Shown here: positions 56,505 to 64,000 of the stretch, piece by piece
Position numbering within the stretch: position 1 is the stretch's first letter
How the letters are laid out: the number at the start of each line of letters is the position of its first letter
From: Bradyrhizobium sp. CCBAU 53338
GTDB lineage: Bacteria > Pseudomonadota > Alphaproteobacteria > Rhizobiales > Xanthobacteraceae
Assembly: GCF_015291665.1 (NCBI RefSeq)
Contig: NZ_CP030048.1
Coordinates: 2,542,001-2,606,000, forward strand
Length of the DNA stretch: 64,000 nt
Direction of reading: 5' to 3'
The notes under the pieces: generated by a model
Database searches by the model: none
The model's input: the letters and a program-made list of their open reading frames with translations, nothing else
Told to the model about the DNA's origin: nothing
Position numbers and translations under genes: made by a program

Positions 56505-57542
56505 GTGGCGAATCCCCCCGGCGATCTCGATGTGATCGTGCCAAATCTGCACAGGCGCTATTCCGGGGTCACTGCGACCAACCGGATGGTGGCGCCGCGG
56601 CTGGCCAAGCTCTATCGCGCCGCATGGTTCGGCACCGACGCGCCGGAGGGGATCGCGCGCCTCCGCGTCGCAGATGTCCTGAAACTATGGCGTCGCGGGA
56701 CACCGCTGATCTGGCATGCGCGGCGCAACAACGAGATGATCGCAGGGGTGTTGCTGCGCGCGCTCGGCTGGCCGCTCAAGCTGGTATTCACCTCGGCGGC
56801 GCAGCGGCATCACAGCTGGATCACGCGCTGGCTGATCCGGCGCATGGACGCGATCATCGCGACGTCGGACATCTCGGCCTCGTTCCTGAAGGTGAAGGCG
56901 ACGGTGATCCCGCACGGAGTCGACACCGACGTCTACGCGCCACCGCATGATCGCGCCGCGGCCTTCGCGGAAGCCGCGCTGCCGGGCCGTTACGCGATCG
57001 GCTGCTTCGGTCGCGTGCGCGCACAGAAGGGCACCGACGTGTTCGTCGATGCGATGTGCCGCCTGCTGCCGCGCTATCCAGACTTCACGGCGGTCATCGT
57101 TGGTCAGGTCACGGCCGAGCAGACACCCTTCGCGAACGAGCTGAAGAAACGCATCGAAGCAGCCAATCTGCAATCGCGCATCGTCGTCACCGGCGAGCTC
57201 CCGATCGAACAGGTGCAGCGCTGGTATCAGCGGTTGACGATCTACGCCTTCACTTCGCGCAACGAAGGTTTTGGCCTGACGCTGATCGAGGCGATGGCAG
57301 CTGGCAGTGCGCTCGTCGCCGCACGTGCCGGTGCTGCCGAGCTCGTGGTCGAGGATGGCGTGAGCGGCGTGCTGATCCCGACGGGTGACGCTGACGCGCT
57401 CGCCGCAGCGGTCGAGCCGCTGATGCGGGACGTCGCTGCCGCGACCGCGATGGGCGAGCGGGGACGTGAGCGCGTGCTCGCAAGGTTCAGCCTCGATGCC
57501 GAGGCTGCGCAAATCGGCGAGGTCTATCGGCCGCTGCTGTGA
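56505..57542 (+). CDS. GT4-family glycosyltransferase, LPS core type (LpcC/LpsB-like)
   Basis: 345 residues, GT-B fold. The C-terminal half carries IGCFGRVRAQKGTDVFVDAM and the donor-binding FTSRNEGFGLTLIEAMAAG with the paired Glu residues of family GT4. The N-terminus (VIVPNLHRRYSGVTATNRMV) resembles the rhizobial LpcC/LpsB mannosyltransferases of the LPS core. It probably adds mannose or a related hexose to the lipid A-Kdo core on the cytoplasmic face. Donor specificity is not proved. Confidence 0.82.
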   Translation: MANPPGDLDVIVPNLHRRYSGVTATNRMVAPRLAKLYRAAWFGTDAPEGIARLRVADVLKLWRRGTPLIWHARRNNEMIAGVLLRALGWPLKLVFTSAAQRHHSWITRWLIRRMDAIIATSDISASFLKVKATVIPHGVDTDVYAPPHDRAAAFAEAALPGRYAIGCFGRVRAQKGTDVFVDAMCRLLPRYPDFTAVIVGQVTAEQTPFANELKKRIEAANLQSRIVVTGELPIEQVQRWYQRLTIYAFTSRNEGFGLTLIEAMAAGSALVAARAGAAELVVEDGVSGVLIPTGDADALAAAVEPLMRDVAAATAMGERGRERVLARFSLDAEAAQIGEVYRPLL

Positions 57543-57664
57543 GCCGTCGCTTTTCGTGGTCGCGGACAAAAGTATCGAAAACAACCCCATGCACAGTAGC
57601 CAGTGCTGGCGGAATCAATAGCTTGGGCGATGGCGCGAAGTTTTGCGGATTTTACGAATTTTGT

Positions 57665-57694
57665 TTGACTTGTCGGGCAAAACACCCGTATGAT
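57665..57694 (+). promoter_or_regulatory. Strong sigma-70-like promoter ahead of the HigA remnant
   Basis: TTGACT (57665-57670) and TATGAT (57689-57694) are separated by 18 bases in a locally AT-richer stretch 50 bases upstream of the antitoxin ATG. It is one of the best canonical promoter matches in the window, even though the gene behind it is broken. Confidence 0.55.
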
Positions 57695-57743
57695 GTCACC
57701 CGAAAGTCGAAGAGTATGACGGAATAGACGCGGAGACCGTGTG

Positions 57744-58033
57744 ATGATGGACGTAAGGCCTCTCCGCAATGAACAGGATTACGATTGGGCGATCCGCGAA
57801 GTATCCCGCTATTTCGAGGTCGAGCCTGCTCCTGGCACGCCCGACGGTGATCGCTTCGAAGTTTGTCGTCGCTCATCAAGGCGTACGAAGACAATCACTA
57901 CGCAATCACGCGCGGTGATCCGGTCGACGTCCTGCATTTCGCGATCGAGTCGATGGGGCGCTCGCAGGCAGAATTGGCGGCTCTGTGCTGTGTCAGTGTG
58001 AATCTCGCCGGTCAGGCCTTGGCTGTGATCTGA
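57744..58033 (+). pseudogene. HigA-type antitoxin remnant (frameshifted)
   Basis: The start (MDVRPLRNEQDYDWAIREVS, then RYFEVEPAPGTPDGDRFEV) is the N-terminal signature of HigA-like antitoxins. At about 57859 one base is missing. In the corrected frame the reading continues SSLIKAYEDNHYAITRGDPV, then DVLHFAIESMGRSQAELAAL, the beginning of the HTH, before degenerating to a stop at 58033. The rest of the HTH recognition helix is absent, so DNA binding is lost. No HigB-like toxin gene lies upstream or downstream. Confidence 0.75.
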
Positions 58034-58049
58034 TGAGTCCGCGCCCTAG

Positions 58050-59135
58050 TTAGCGCACCCGCCTCCCAACCTCACCCAGCACCCTTTCCGCAATCGCCAC
58101 CACGTCGCTCGCCGCGATGTCCCGCATGCACCTGTGGTCGTTCATCCTGCAGATCGTGCTCTGGCACGGTTGGCACGCGAGAACGCTCTTGTCCTGGACC
58201 ACGGTCGCGGCGAGGCCGTTGAGGGGGGCCCAGAGATAGGGGCTGGTCGGGCCGAAGATGCCCATGGTGGGCGTGCCCAAAGCGGCGGCGATATGCATCA
58301 GGCCGGAATCGTTCGAGATCGCGACGCCCGCGGCGGCCATGGCGAGGACACCGTTGCGCAAATCGTTGCCGGTGAGATCCCGTACTCCCGGGCCGCCAGC
58401 GGTCCCCGGGCCGCCGGCTGCGACGATCTCCTGGGCGAGGCCCTTTTCGGCAGGGCCGCCGACGACCCAGACCTCGAGTCCACGTTCGACCAGCAGGCGG
58501 GCAGCCTCGGGATAGTAGGTCCAGCGTTTCGACACCCCGACCGAACCGGGAGCGAGCGCCACGGCGGCGCCGGCACTGAGGCCATTGGCCTGGCGCCAGC
58601 GGGCGATCTCCTCAGGCTGAACCCGCAATTGCGGCACCGGCCATTCCGGCGGCAAGGGGGCACCGTCGGGCTGGGCGAGCGCAGCGTTCTTGTCGATGAA
58701 GCGGGGCAGCTTTTTCTCGCCCCAGCGCCAGCGGTTGAGCAGGCCGAACCGGAACTCGCCGACGAAACCGACCCTCTCGGGGATGCCGGCCAGCGCCGGC
58801 GCAATGGCGGCCTTCCAGGTCCGGGGCAGCACCAGGGCCGTGCCGTAGTTCCGTTCGCGCAGCAGCTTTGCGAGGCCAAGCTGGCGGCCTACGGCGAGAC
58901 GGCCGCGGGGCAGGTCCCAGACGATGCCTTCCCGTACGCCGGGCATGTAATCGACCAGGGGGGCGCAGAGGGATGTGGTCAGGAGATCGACCGGCCGATT
59001 CGGCCAGCGCTCTTTCAGGACCCGGACAACGGTGTGATTCCGGACGAAATCGCCGATCCACATATAGGGGACGATCAGGATCGGGCGTGTGTCGCTCCGA
59101 TCCTCACTCCCATCAAATTGCGAATCTTGGTTCAT
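58050..59135 (-). CDS. waaF: GT9-family heptosyltransferase (WaaF-like)
   Basis: 361 residues with the family-9 start (ILIVPYMWIGDFVRNHTVVR), the middle VALAPGSVGVSKRWTYYPEA, and the donor-site ISNDSGLMHIAAALGTPTMG and GIFGPTSPYLWAP. The C-terminal CQPCQSTICRMNDHRCMRDI cysteine cluster is usual in WaaF-type enzymes. It should transfer L-glycero-D-manno-heptose to the inner core at the cytoplasmic membrane. The nucleotide donor is made by the next genes (hldD, hldE), which are divergent from it. Confidence 0.82.
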   Translation of the reverse strand: MNQDSQFDGSEDRSDTRPILIVPYMWIGDFVRNHTVVRVLKERWPNRPVDLLTTSLCAPLVDYMPGVREGIVWDLPRGRLAVGRQLGLAKLLRERNYGTALVLPRTWKAAIAPALAGIPERVGFVGEFRFGLLNRWRWGEKKLPRFIDKNAALAQPDGAPLPPEWPVPQLRVQPEEIARWRQANGLSAGAAVALAPGSVGVSKRWTYYPEAARLLVERGLEVWVVGGPAEKGLAQEIVAAGGPGTAGGPGVRDLTGNDLRNGVLAMAAAGVAISNDSGLMHIAAALGTPTMGIFGPTSPYLWAPLNGLAATVVQDKSVLACQPCQSTICRMNDHRCMRDIAASDVVAIAERVLGEVGRRVR

Positions 59136-59308
59136 TCGTTAATAGGGCCGCAAACGCTCTGATCTGGCGGTTCGGTTAGCCGCTCCGGGTCGGCAGGTAA
59201 AGCCGGCACAGGCGCGAGTCCAATGGCGTCGGCCCAAAATGCTTACACTTTGACGGACGATGCGCTACGGCAGGTATCGGGCCGCAAAAATCGGGCAGGG
59301 TATTTGGA

Positions 59309-60289
59309 ATGTTGCTGGTGACCGGCGGGGCCGGTTTTATCGGATCGAATGTCGTGGCTGCGCTGAACGAGGCCGGCCGCAGCGACGTCGTGGTCTGCGA
59401 CCTGCTCGGCAGCGACGGCAAATGGCGCAATCTCGCCAAGCGGCAGCTTGTGGATATCGTGCCCCCGGCCGAGCTGGCCGACTGGCTGAAGGGCCGCAAA
59501 CTGGATGCCGTGATCCATCTCGGGGCGATTTCCGAGACCACCGCGACCGACGGCGACCTCGTGATCGAGACCAATTTCCGCTTCTCGATGCGCCTGCTCG
59601 ACTGGTGCACGGCGAACGCGGTGCCGCTGATCTACGCGTCCTCGGCTGCGACCTATGGCGACGGCGCGGAAGGCTTTGACGATGACGCCTCGCTGTCGGC
59701 GCTGAACAAGCTGCGGCCGATGAATCTCTACGGCTGGAGCAAGCAGCTGTTCGATCTCGCGGTCGCCGAGCGCGTCGCGCGCGGCGAGAGGCTGCCGCCG
59801 CAATGGGCCGGCCTGAAATTCTTCAACGTGTTCGGCCCAAACGAATACCACAAGGGCACGATGATGAGCGTGCTGGCGCGCCGCTTCGACGACGTGAAAG
59901 CCGGCCGGGTCGTGCAGCTGTTCAAGTCGCATCGCGACGGCATCGCCGACGGCGATCAGCGCCGCGATTTCATCTATGTCGACGACGTCGTGCGCGTGAT
60001 CATGTGGCTCCTGGCGACGCCGCCCGTCTCCGGCCTGTTCAATGTCGGCACCGGCAAGGCGCGAAGCTTCCGCGAGCTGATGCTGGCGGCCTATGCCGCG
60101 CTCGATGCAAAGCCAAATATCGAATACATCGACATGCCCGAGCAGATCCGCGGCAGCTACCAGTATTTCACCGAGAGCAAGGTCGATCGTCTCCACCGTG
60201 CCGGCTATAACGGCGGCTTCACGACGCTCGAGGACGCGGTGAAGGCGTATGTCGGGGATTATCTCGACCGGCCCGATCGCTTCCGCTAA
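59309..60289 (+). CDS. hldD: ADP-L-glycero-D-manno-heptose 6-epimerase
   Basis: 326 residues. The NADP fold is LLVTGGAGFIGSNVVAAL, with the serine strand LIYASSAATYG and YxxxK in NLYGWSKQLFD. The HldD-specific KFFNVFGPNEYHKGTMMSVL and RDFIYVDDVVRVIMW segments are present. It converts ADP-D,D-heptose to ADP-L,D-heptose, the last step of heptose donor synthesis. It is 12 bases ahead of hldE, one operon. Confidence 0.93.
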   Translation: MLLVTGGAGFIGSNVVAALNEAGRSDVVVCDLLGSDGKWRNLAKRQLVDIVPPAELADWLKGRKLDAVIHLGAISETTATDGDLVIETNFRFSMRLLDWCTANAVPLIYASSAATYGDGAEGFDDDASLSALNKLRPMNLYGWSKQLFDLAVAERVARGERLPPQWAGLKFFNVFGPNEYHKGTMMSVLARRFDDVKAGRVVQLFKSHRDGIADGDQRRDFIYVDDVVRVIMWLLATPPVSGLFNVGTGKARSFRELMLAAYAALDAKPNIEYIDMPEQIRGSYQYFTESKVDRLHRAGYNGGFTTLEDAVKAYVGDYLDRPDRFR

Positions 60290-60301
60290 GGCCACAAGAT
60301 C

Positions 60302-61786
60302 ATGCCGACGCCCATTCTCGATTTCGATGCCCTCGCGCAAGCCATCTCCGGCCGCACGGTGCTCTGCATCGGCGACATCATGCTGGACGAGTTCGTCTAC
60401 GGCGAGGTGTCGCGGATCTCGCCCGAAGCGCCGACCCCCGTTATCGCGGCCCAACGCAGCGAGATCCATATCGGCGGCGCCGGCAACGTCGCGCGCAATA
60501 TCGCCTCCCTCGGCGCGCGCTGCGTCTTCGTCGGCCTCGTCGGCGAGGACGATGCGGGCGCGCGGCTCAAGGCGGCGCTGGCAAACCACGACGGCATCGA
60601 GAGCGCGCTGGTGTGCGACCCCACGCGCCCTACGACGCGAAAAGTCCGCTTCGTCTCCGAACATTTCTCCACGCATATGCTGCGCGCGGACTGGGAGCAG
60701 GCGGTCGCGGCCTCCGACGAGGTCGAAACGAAGCTGATCGAGGCGATCCTGCCGCAGATCGCGCGCGCCGATGTCGTGCTGCTGTCCGACTACGCCAAGG
60801 GCGTGCTGACGGCGCGCGTGATCCGCCACACCATTGATACCGCACGCAAGCTCGGCAAACGCGTGATCGTCGATCCCAAGAGCCTGAACTGGGCGATCTA
60901 TCGCGGCGCCACGCTGCTGACGCCCAACCGCAAGGAATTCGCGGAAGCCACCCGCAGCCGCGCCGACACGGTGCAGAGCATCGTCGATGCCAGCGAGGAC
61001 GTGATGCGGCTCGCCGATTGCGAGGCGATCCTGGTGACGCAGGGCGAGCACGGCATGACGCTGGTGCCGCGCCAGGGCGAGGCCGTGCATGTTCCGGCTT
61101 TCCCGGTGAAGGTGCGCGACGTCTCCGGCGCCGGCGACACCGTCGCTGCCGCGCTCGCGGTCTCGATTGCGGCGGGCTCGGATTGGGACACGGCGCTGCG
61201 GATGGCGAGTGCTGCGGCCGCCGTCGCCGTCGGCAAGCAGGGCACGGCCAGCGTGAGCACCGCCGAGCTGCGCCGAAAGATCCTGCCGCACGCCACCCTC
61301 GCGGCCGAGGAGAAGGTCCTGAGCGTGCTTGGCGCGCTCGATGCCCGGCTCGCCGAATGGAAGCGGGAAGGGCTGCGCGTCGGCTTCACCAACGGCTGCT
61401 TCGACATCCTGCATCCCGGCCACGTCAAGGTGCTGACCGCGGCGCGCGCCGCCTGCGACCGCCTGATCGTCGGCCTGAACAGCGACGCCTCGGTGCGGCG
61501 GCTGAAGGGCGCGGACCGTCCGGTCCAGGACGAGCGCGCGCGGGCTGAAGTGCTGGCCGCGCTCGAGGCGGTCGATCTCGTCGTCATCTTCGAGGAGGAT
61601 ACGCCGATCAACCTGATCACGCGGATCACGCCGAGCGTGCTGGTGAAGGGCGGCGATTACACCCGCGAGCAGGTCGTCGGCCACGAGGTGGTCGAGGCTG
61701 CGGGGGGAGTGGTCGTGTTGGTCGACATCCTCAAGGGCTTCAGCACGACAGCGCTGGTCCATCGTGCGCGCGGAGGCTCCAAGTGA
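60302..61786 (+). CDS. hldE: Bifunctional heptose-7-phosphate kinase / heptose-1-phosphate adenylyltransferase
   Basis: 494 residues. The N-terminal PfkB-type kinase domain (about 1-330) starts with [20 protein letters not shown] and has the catalytic [20 protein letters not shown]. The C-terminal nucleotidyltransferase (about 345-494) has [19 protein letters not shown], whose HxGH (HPGH) binds ATP, then [16 protein letters not shown]. Both halves appear complete. GmhA and GmhB steps must be encoded elsewhere. Its TGA overlaps the next GTG start. Confidence 0.95.
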   Translation: MPTPILDFDALAQAISGRTVLCIGDIMLDEFVYGEVSRISPEAPTPVIAAQRSEIHIGGAGNVARNIASLGARCVFVGLVGEDDAGARLKAALANHDGIESALVCDPTRPTTRKVRFVSEHFSTHMLRADWEQAVAASDEVETKLIEAILPQIARADVVLLSDYAKGVLTARVIRHTIDTARKLGKRVIVDPKSLNWAIYRGATLLTPNRKEFAEATRSRADTVQSIVDASEDVMRLADCEAILVTQGEHGMTLVPRQGEAVHVPAFPVKVRDVSGAGDTVAAALAVSIAAGSDWDTALRMASAAAAVAVGKQGTASVSTAELRRKILPHATLAAEEKVLSVLGALDARLAEWKREGLRVGFTNGCFDILHPGHVKVLTAARAACDRLIVGLNSDASVRRLKGADRPVQDERARAEVLAALEAVDLVVIFEEDTPINLITRITPSVLVKGGDYTREQVVGHEVVEAAGGVVVLVDILKGFSTTALVHRARGGSK

Positions 61787-63081
61787 CGGACCAAGCGACG
61801 GTGCTCGCCCGGGAGACGACCGTCCAGATGCTGTGGCGGCGTTTCCGGAGCCCTGCGGCCTGGAGCGAGACCGTCGATCTATTCGCGATCCTGACCGCGG
61901 CCTCGTTGCCATGGTCGACGTCGCTCACGGCCATCTTCAATGCCGCGTTCCTGGTCTGCATGGTGCCGTTCCTCGACATCAGGGCATTCCAGCAATCGCT
62001 GACGCGTCCAATCTGCGCGGCACCGATCGCGCTGTTCGTGCTCGCGCTGGTAGGAACGCTTTGGTCGGACGCAGCCTGGGGCGCGCGCCTCTATGCGGTC
62101 GGCCCGACCGTCAAGCTGCTCGTGCTGCCGGTGCTGCTCTATCATTTCGAGCGCTCGCCGCGCGGACACTGGATATTCGTCGCATTCCTGGTGTCCTGCG
62201 CGCTGCTCTCGGTGATGTCATGGCTTGTCGCTTTTTATCCGAGCCTCTCCCTGAGGCCCTATGATCCCCTCGAGCGTGGCATCTTCGTCAAGAACTATAT
62301 CGACCAGAGCCAGGAATTCACGCTGTGCGCGGTTGCGCTCGCCTATCCCGTGATGATGTTATTGCGCGAGAAGCGCTACTGGCTCGCGGTTCTGTTGATG
62401 GCGCTCCCGCTGAGCTTTCTGGTCAACATGACCTTCGTGGTGGTGTCGCGCACCGCGCTGGTCACAGTGCCGATCATGCTCGCTGTGTTCGCGCTGCTTC
62501 ATTTGAGGTGGCGCAGCGTCGCCATGATTTCTGCAGCTATGATTGTCTTTGCCGTGCTTGCTTGGCAAGCCTCGCCGCAATTGCGTAAGACGGCCGACAC
62601 GTTTTCGCGCGACTACCGTCTCTATATGCAGGAGAACGTGCCGACCTCGATGGGCGAGCGCCTCGAATATTGGCGGCATGCCGTGCAGTTTTTCGTTCAG
62701 GCTCCGCTCGTGGGGCACGGTACCGGCTCCACGCAAGGGCTGTTCGAGAGAGCTGCAAAGGAGCGTTCATGGGTTCCGGGCGTCAGGGTCTTTCCGAACC
62801 CGCATAACCAAACGCTGCATGTCGCCATCCAGTGGGGTGCCATCGGCATCGGGGTTCTCTACGCGATCTGGATCTTTCATTTTCAGCTATTTAGTGGCGA
62901 GGGGTTTGCCAGGTGGGTCGGCCTTCTGGTAGTCGTGCAAAACGTCTTCACATCGCTGTTCAACTCCCATCTGTTCGATTTCCACGAGGGCTGGATGTAC
63001 GTTCTCGGCGTCGGCGTTGCCGGCGGCATGGTGATCCGGAGACGACAGGCCGAGGCGAATGTTGGGCAAGCGGGTTCCTGA
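61783..63081 (+). CDS. O-antigen ligase/polymerase family membrane protein
   Basis: 432 residues starting at a GTG that overlaps the hldE stop (GTGA). About eleven membrane segments; a periplasmic loop ends with the Wzy_C motif [20 protein letters not shown] (N-H pair), followed by more helices. Co-transcription with heptose genes favours the WaaL ligase role (joining O-antigen to lipid A-core in the periplasm) over polymerase, although the fold alone cannot decide. It is the third protein of this type in the window. Confidence 0.8.
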   Translation: MTDQATVLARETTVQMLWRRFRSPAAWSETVDLFAILTAASLPWSTSLTAIFNAAFLVCMVPFLDIRAFQQSLTRPICAAPIALFVLALVGTLWSDAAWGARLYAVGPTVKLLVLPVLLYHFERSPRGHWIFVAFLVSCALLSVMSWLVAFYPSLSLRPYDPLERGIFVKNYIDQSQEFTLCAVALAYPVMMLLREKRYWLAVLLMALPLSFLVNMTFVVVSRTALVTVPIMLAVFALLHLRWRSVAMISAAMIVFAVLAWQASPQLRKTADTFSRDYRLYMQENVPTSMGERLEYWRHAVQFFVQAPLVGHGTGSTQGLFERAAKERSWVPGVRVFPNPHNQTLHVAIQWGAIGIGVLYAIWIFHFQLFSGEGFARWVGLLVVVQNVFTSLFNSHLFDFHEGWMYVLGVGVAGGMVIRRRQAEANVGQAGS

Positions 63082-63162
63082 GCTGCGCGGCTGGCAAGTC
63101 CTGTCGAGATGGGCTATCAGCGCGGTAAGGTTGCAACTATCGGGATATTCATTGGTCGGCGG

Positions 63163-64000
63163 ATGACGCGTCTTTCGCATCTCACTTTGCGCAATTTCAT
63201 GATCGCGCTCCACGACCTGTTGGCGACGACGGCGGCGCTGTTCGCGGCGTTCTATCTGCGTTTTGAGGGTGGCGACAGCTTCTACGACCGCCTGCCGCTG
63301 CTCTTCGAGATTCTGCCGTACTTTCTCGCCTTCAGCGTGGTCGTGTTCTTCGTCTTCAACCTGACCACAACGAAATGGCGCTTCATCTCGCTGCCGGACG
63401 CGATGAACATCATCCGCGTCGCGAGCGTGCTGACGGTTGCGCTGCTGGCGCTGGACTACATCTTCGTCGCCCCCAACGTTCGCGGCGCCTTCTTCCTCGG
63501 CAAGGTCACCATCGTCCTCTACTGGTTCCTCGAGATCTTCGCGCTCAGCGCCCTGCGCATGGCCTATCGCTACTTCCGCTATACGCGAGTGCGGCGCCAT
63601 GCCCGCAGCGAGGACGCAGCCCCGACGCTACTGATCGGCCGCGCCGCGGATGCCGAGGTGCTCTTGCGCGGCATCGAGAGCGGATCGATCAAGCGGATCT
63701 GGCCGGTCGGCCTGCTGTCGCCGTCGAGCTCCGATCGCGGCCAGTTGATCCGCAACTTGCCGGTGCTGGGCGGCATCGACGACATCGAGGACGTCGTCGC
63801 CGATTTCGCCAAGCGCGGCAAGGCGATCACCCGCGTGGTGATGACGCCGTCCGCGTTCGAACCGGAGGCCCACCCGGAATCGATCCTGATGCGGGCGCGC
63901 AGGCTGGGTGTGATCGTCAACCGCATGCCCTCGCTGGAGAGCGGCGACACCCCGCGGCTCACGGCCGTCGCGGTCGAGGACTTGCTGCTGCGGCCCAGCG
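63163..64000 (+). CDS. CapD/WbpM-type nucleotide-sugar dehydratase, copy 2 (3' end outside window)
   Basis: The ATG at 63163 starts MTRLSHLTLRNFMIALHDLL. The 279 residues inside the window are nearly the same as the start of the 11224-13164 gene. They cover the four membrane segments and first Rossmann domain (TLLIGRAADAEVLLRGIESG), and the frame is open at the window edge. The DNA similarity to copy 1 is high by eye (about nine in ten bases in the parts compared). It is oriented opposite to copy 1. The second, catalytic Rossmann domain is not in view. Confidence 0.9.
   Translation, partial: MTRLSHLTLRNFMIALHDLLATTAALFAAFYLRFEGGDSFYDRLPLLFEILPYFLAFSVVVFFVFNLTTTKWRFISLPDAMNIIRVASVLTVALLALDYIFVAPNVRGAFFLGKVTIVLYWFLEIFALSALRMAYRYFRYTRVRRHARSEDAAPTLLIGRAADAEVLLRGIESGSIKRIWPVGLLSPSSSDRGQLIRNLPVLGGIDDIEDVVADFAKRGKAITRVVMTPSAFEPEAHPESILMRARRLGVIVNRMPSLESGDTPRLTAVAVEDLLLRPS

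Noticed and set aside
57543..57743. HigB toxin gene before the HigA remnant
   Set aside because: No frame encodes a HigB-like basic RNase fold; only a promoter was found.
59243..61912. 889-codon minus-strand open frame over hldD-hldE
   Set aside because: Antisense shadow across two complete, clearly recognised genes; composition is typical of reverse-complement reading.

Overview
The window is a GC-rich alphaproteobacterial chromosome segment. Bradyrhizobium is the best guess, because it combines two LIV-type ABC transporter clusters with CoA ligases, rhizobial-style lipopolysaccharide (LPS) genes, a GTG/ATG operon style, and a family of palindromic intergenic repeats with GTCATTCCGGGGCG ends. 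This assignment comes from family knowledge, not from a search.

Left end (1-14640): an O-antigen/surface polysaccharide locus of lower GC and visibly damaged. It holds two sugar/lipid methyltransferases, a PhyH-type dioxygenase, a hexapeptide acetyltransferase, an NAD-dependent epimerase, an intact gmd with a truncated GDP-fucose synthase behind it, two Wzy/WaaL-like membrane proteins and a CapD/WbpM-type nucleotide-sugar dehydratase. An IS3-family element (8450-11079, 4-bp ACCT duplication) sits in the 3' end of one polymerase-like gene. That element is itself split by an IS110/IS1111-like element (about 9434-10791) whose transposase has an in-frame stop at codon 30. A second, degenerate IS3-family copy (about 13635-14630) cuts off a 30-codon remnant of another gmd.

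Middle (15108-55250): mostly metabolic and transport genes. There is a PaaK-like ligase, an AGE-family sugar isomerase, a LIV transporter operon with an embedded long AMP-forming acyl-CoA ligase (livG-ligase-livH-livM-SBP-livF, minus strand), and a divergent Crp/Fnr regulator. Next come a drug-type MFS exporter, a zinc-ribbon/adenylate cyclase/ATPase/TPR giant, hemD-like, purU, and a second LIV operon (33990-38681) behind a promoter overlapped by a 7+7 palindrome. These are followed by a MetE-like protein, an exported caspase-TPR protein, a helix-turn-helix/SAM-fold protein directly ahead of metK and ahcY, a Baeyer-Villiger-type monooxygenase, an SDR/MFS operon with a divergent LysR regulator, an LpxO-like hydroxylase and an MsbA-like exporter.

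Right end (55365-64000): LPS core and sugar-nucleotide genes. These are galE, a GT4 glycosyltransferase, a frameshifted HigA-type antitoxin remnant, waaF-like, hldD-hldE-O-antigen ligase in an overlapping operon, and the 5' part of a second CapD/WbpM paralogue running off the window. The two CapD copies are about 50 kb apart, closely similar and in inverted orientation, so the whole central segment is bracketed by homologous inverted repeats next to polysaccharide genes. No tRNA, rRNA or CRISPR array was seen.
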